Below are positions 14,367 to 14,592 of a stretch of 14,592 nucleotides of DNA, in pieces (position 1 is the stretch's first letter; the number at the start of each line of letters is the position of its first letter). Both the position numbers and the translations under genes were made by a program. The stretch covers positions 1 to 14,592 of the forward strand of contig CALOEW010000001.1 of NCBI GenBank assembly GCA_942492445.1. Reading direction: 5' to 3'. The notes under the pieces are model-generated. The model was not told the DNA's origin and ran no database searches. It saw only the letters and a program-made list of their open reading frames with translations. The stretch is from NORP240 sp942492445. GTDB lineage: Bacteria; Pseudomonadota; Gammaproteobacteria; Pseudomonadales; Pseudohongiellaceae.

Positions 14367-14592
14367 AGTTGCGATTGGCCAGGGGTTCAATCTTGCGCTT
14401 GATCAGCGCCTCGATGGCCCGCAGCTGCCTTTTTTCGTCCGTGGACACCAGCGAAATAGCAAGGCCACTGGCGCCAGCCCGCCCGGTGCGACCGATACGA
14501 TGCACGTAATCCTCAGGAACATGGGGAAGATCAAAATTCACCACCAGGTTCAGCAGCTCAATGTCGATGCCACGGGCTGCAATATCAGTGGC
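14365..14592 (-). CDS. DEAD-box RNA helicase, RhlE-like, C-terminal part (runs off right edge)
   Basis: Seventy-five codons of the second RecA-like domain, ending at TAG 14365-14367. Visible motifs are V (ATDIAARGIDI at the window edge) and VI (HRIGRTGRAGASG), with NFDLPHVPEDYV between them. These match RhlE-type helicases, which act in ribosome assembly and RNA turnover, better than DbpA, because the DbpA RNA-binding domain is absent. The protein stops at LIKRKIEPLANRN. RhlE proteins normally continue with a conserved PGFEPD-like segment and a basic tail. Here the frame closes just where the 14335-14366 inverted repeat begins, so the C-terminus looks shortened. Specific assignment is limited because only the end is in the window. 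The methyltransferase gene follows on the same strand. Confidence 0.85.
   Translation of the reverse strand, partial: ATDIAARGIDIELLNLVVNFDLPHVPEDYVHRIGRTGRAGASGLAISLVSTDEKRQLRAIEALIKRKIEPLANRN

Overview
The window reads as a piece of a Gram-negative, probably gammaproteobacterial, chromosome. The housekeeping genes at the right (DbpA-type and RhlE-type RNA helicases, YaeQ, a small TraR/DksA zinc-finger protein) are typical of that class. The left and centre encode mostly exported oxidoreductases and hydrolases, as expected of a free-living aerobe that oxidises or degrades substrates in the periplasm. The sequence alone does not name a genus. I see no tRNA, rRNA, CRISPR array, transposase or complete insertion sequence.

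Layout. (a) 1-675, minus strand: a higBA-type toxin-antitoxin pair. The antitoxin reading frame is a chimera: HigA residues through the helix-turn-helix run in frame into the middle of an SRPBCC/polyketide-cyclase-like protein. (b) 676-997: non-coding, with a hairpin and an operator-like palindrome. (c) 998-7153, plus strand: a periplasmic redox cluster. It holds a CxxCH-bearing Vgb/streptogramin-lyase-like propeller protein broken by one frameshift, a heme-free PQQ dehydrogenase-like propeller lacking the usual metal-ligand Glu, and a full PQQ quinohemoprotein alcohol dehydrogenase with a C-terminal cytochrome c domain. An intrinsic terminator separates the last two and helps fix the start of the third. 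(d) 7427-11359, plus strand: an exported SGNH hydrolase, a small TraR/DksA protein, an exported protein joining an M14-like domain to a GH88/GH105 (alpha/alpha)6 domain, and an exported subclass-B3-like metallo-beta-lactamase-fold hydrolase. (e) 11480-14592: dbpA on the minus strand (broken by a single-base frameshift), yaeQ on the plus strand, a METTL21-like methyltransferase on the minus strand, and the 3' end of an rhlE-like helicase on the minus strand that leaves the right edge.

How the parts may work together. The three genes in (c) would deliver electrons from periplasmic substrate oxidation via PQQ and c-type heme to the respiratory chain. The exported hydrolases in (d) could release substrates, but nothing in the sequence proves a shared pathway. 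Both frameshifts are single-base changes at C/G runs in genes that are otherwise well conserved. Sequencing or assembly error is therefore a serious alternative to gene decay. The items I find most worth following are the HigA-SRPBCC chimera, the propeller/PQQ redox trio, and the M14-like/GH105 fusion.
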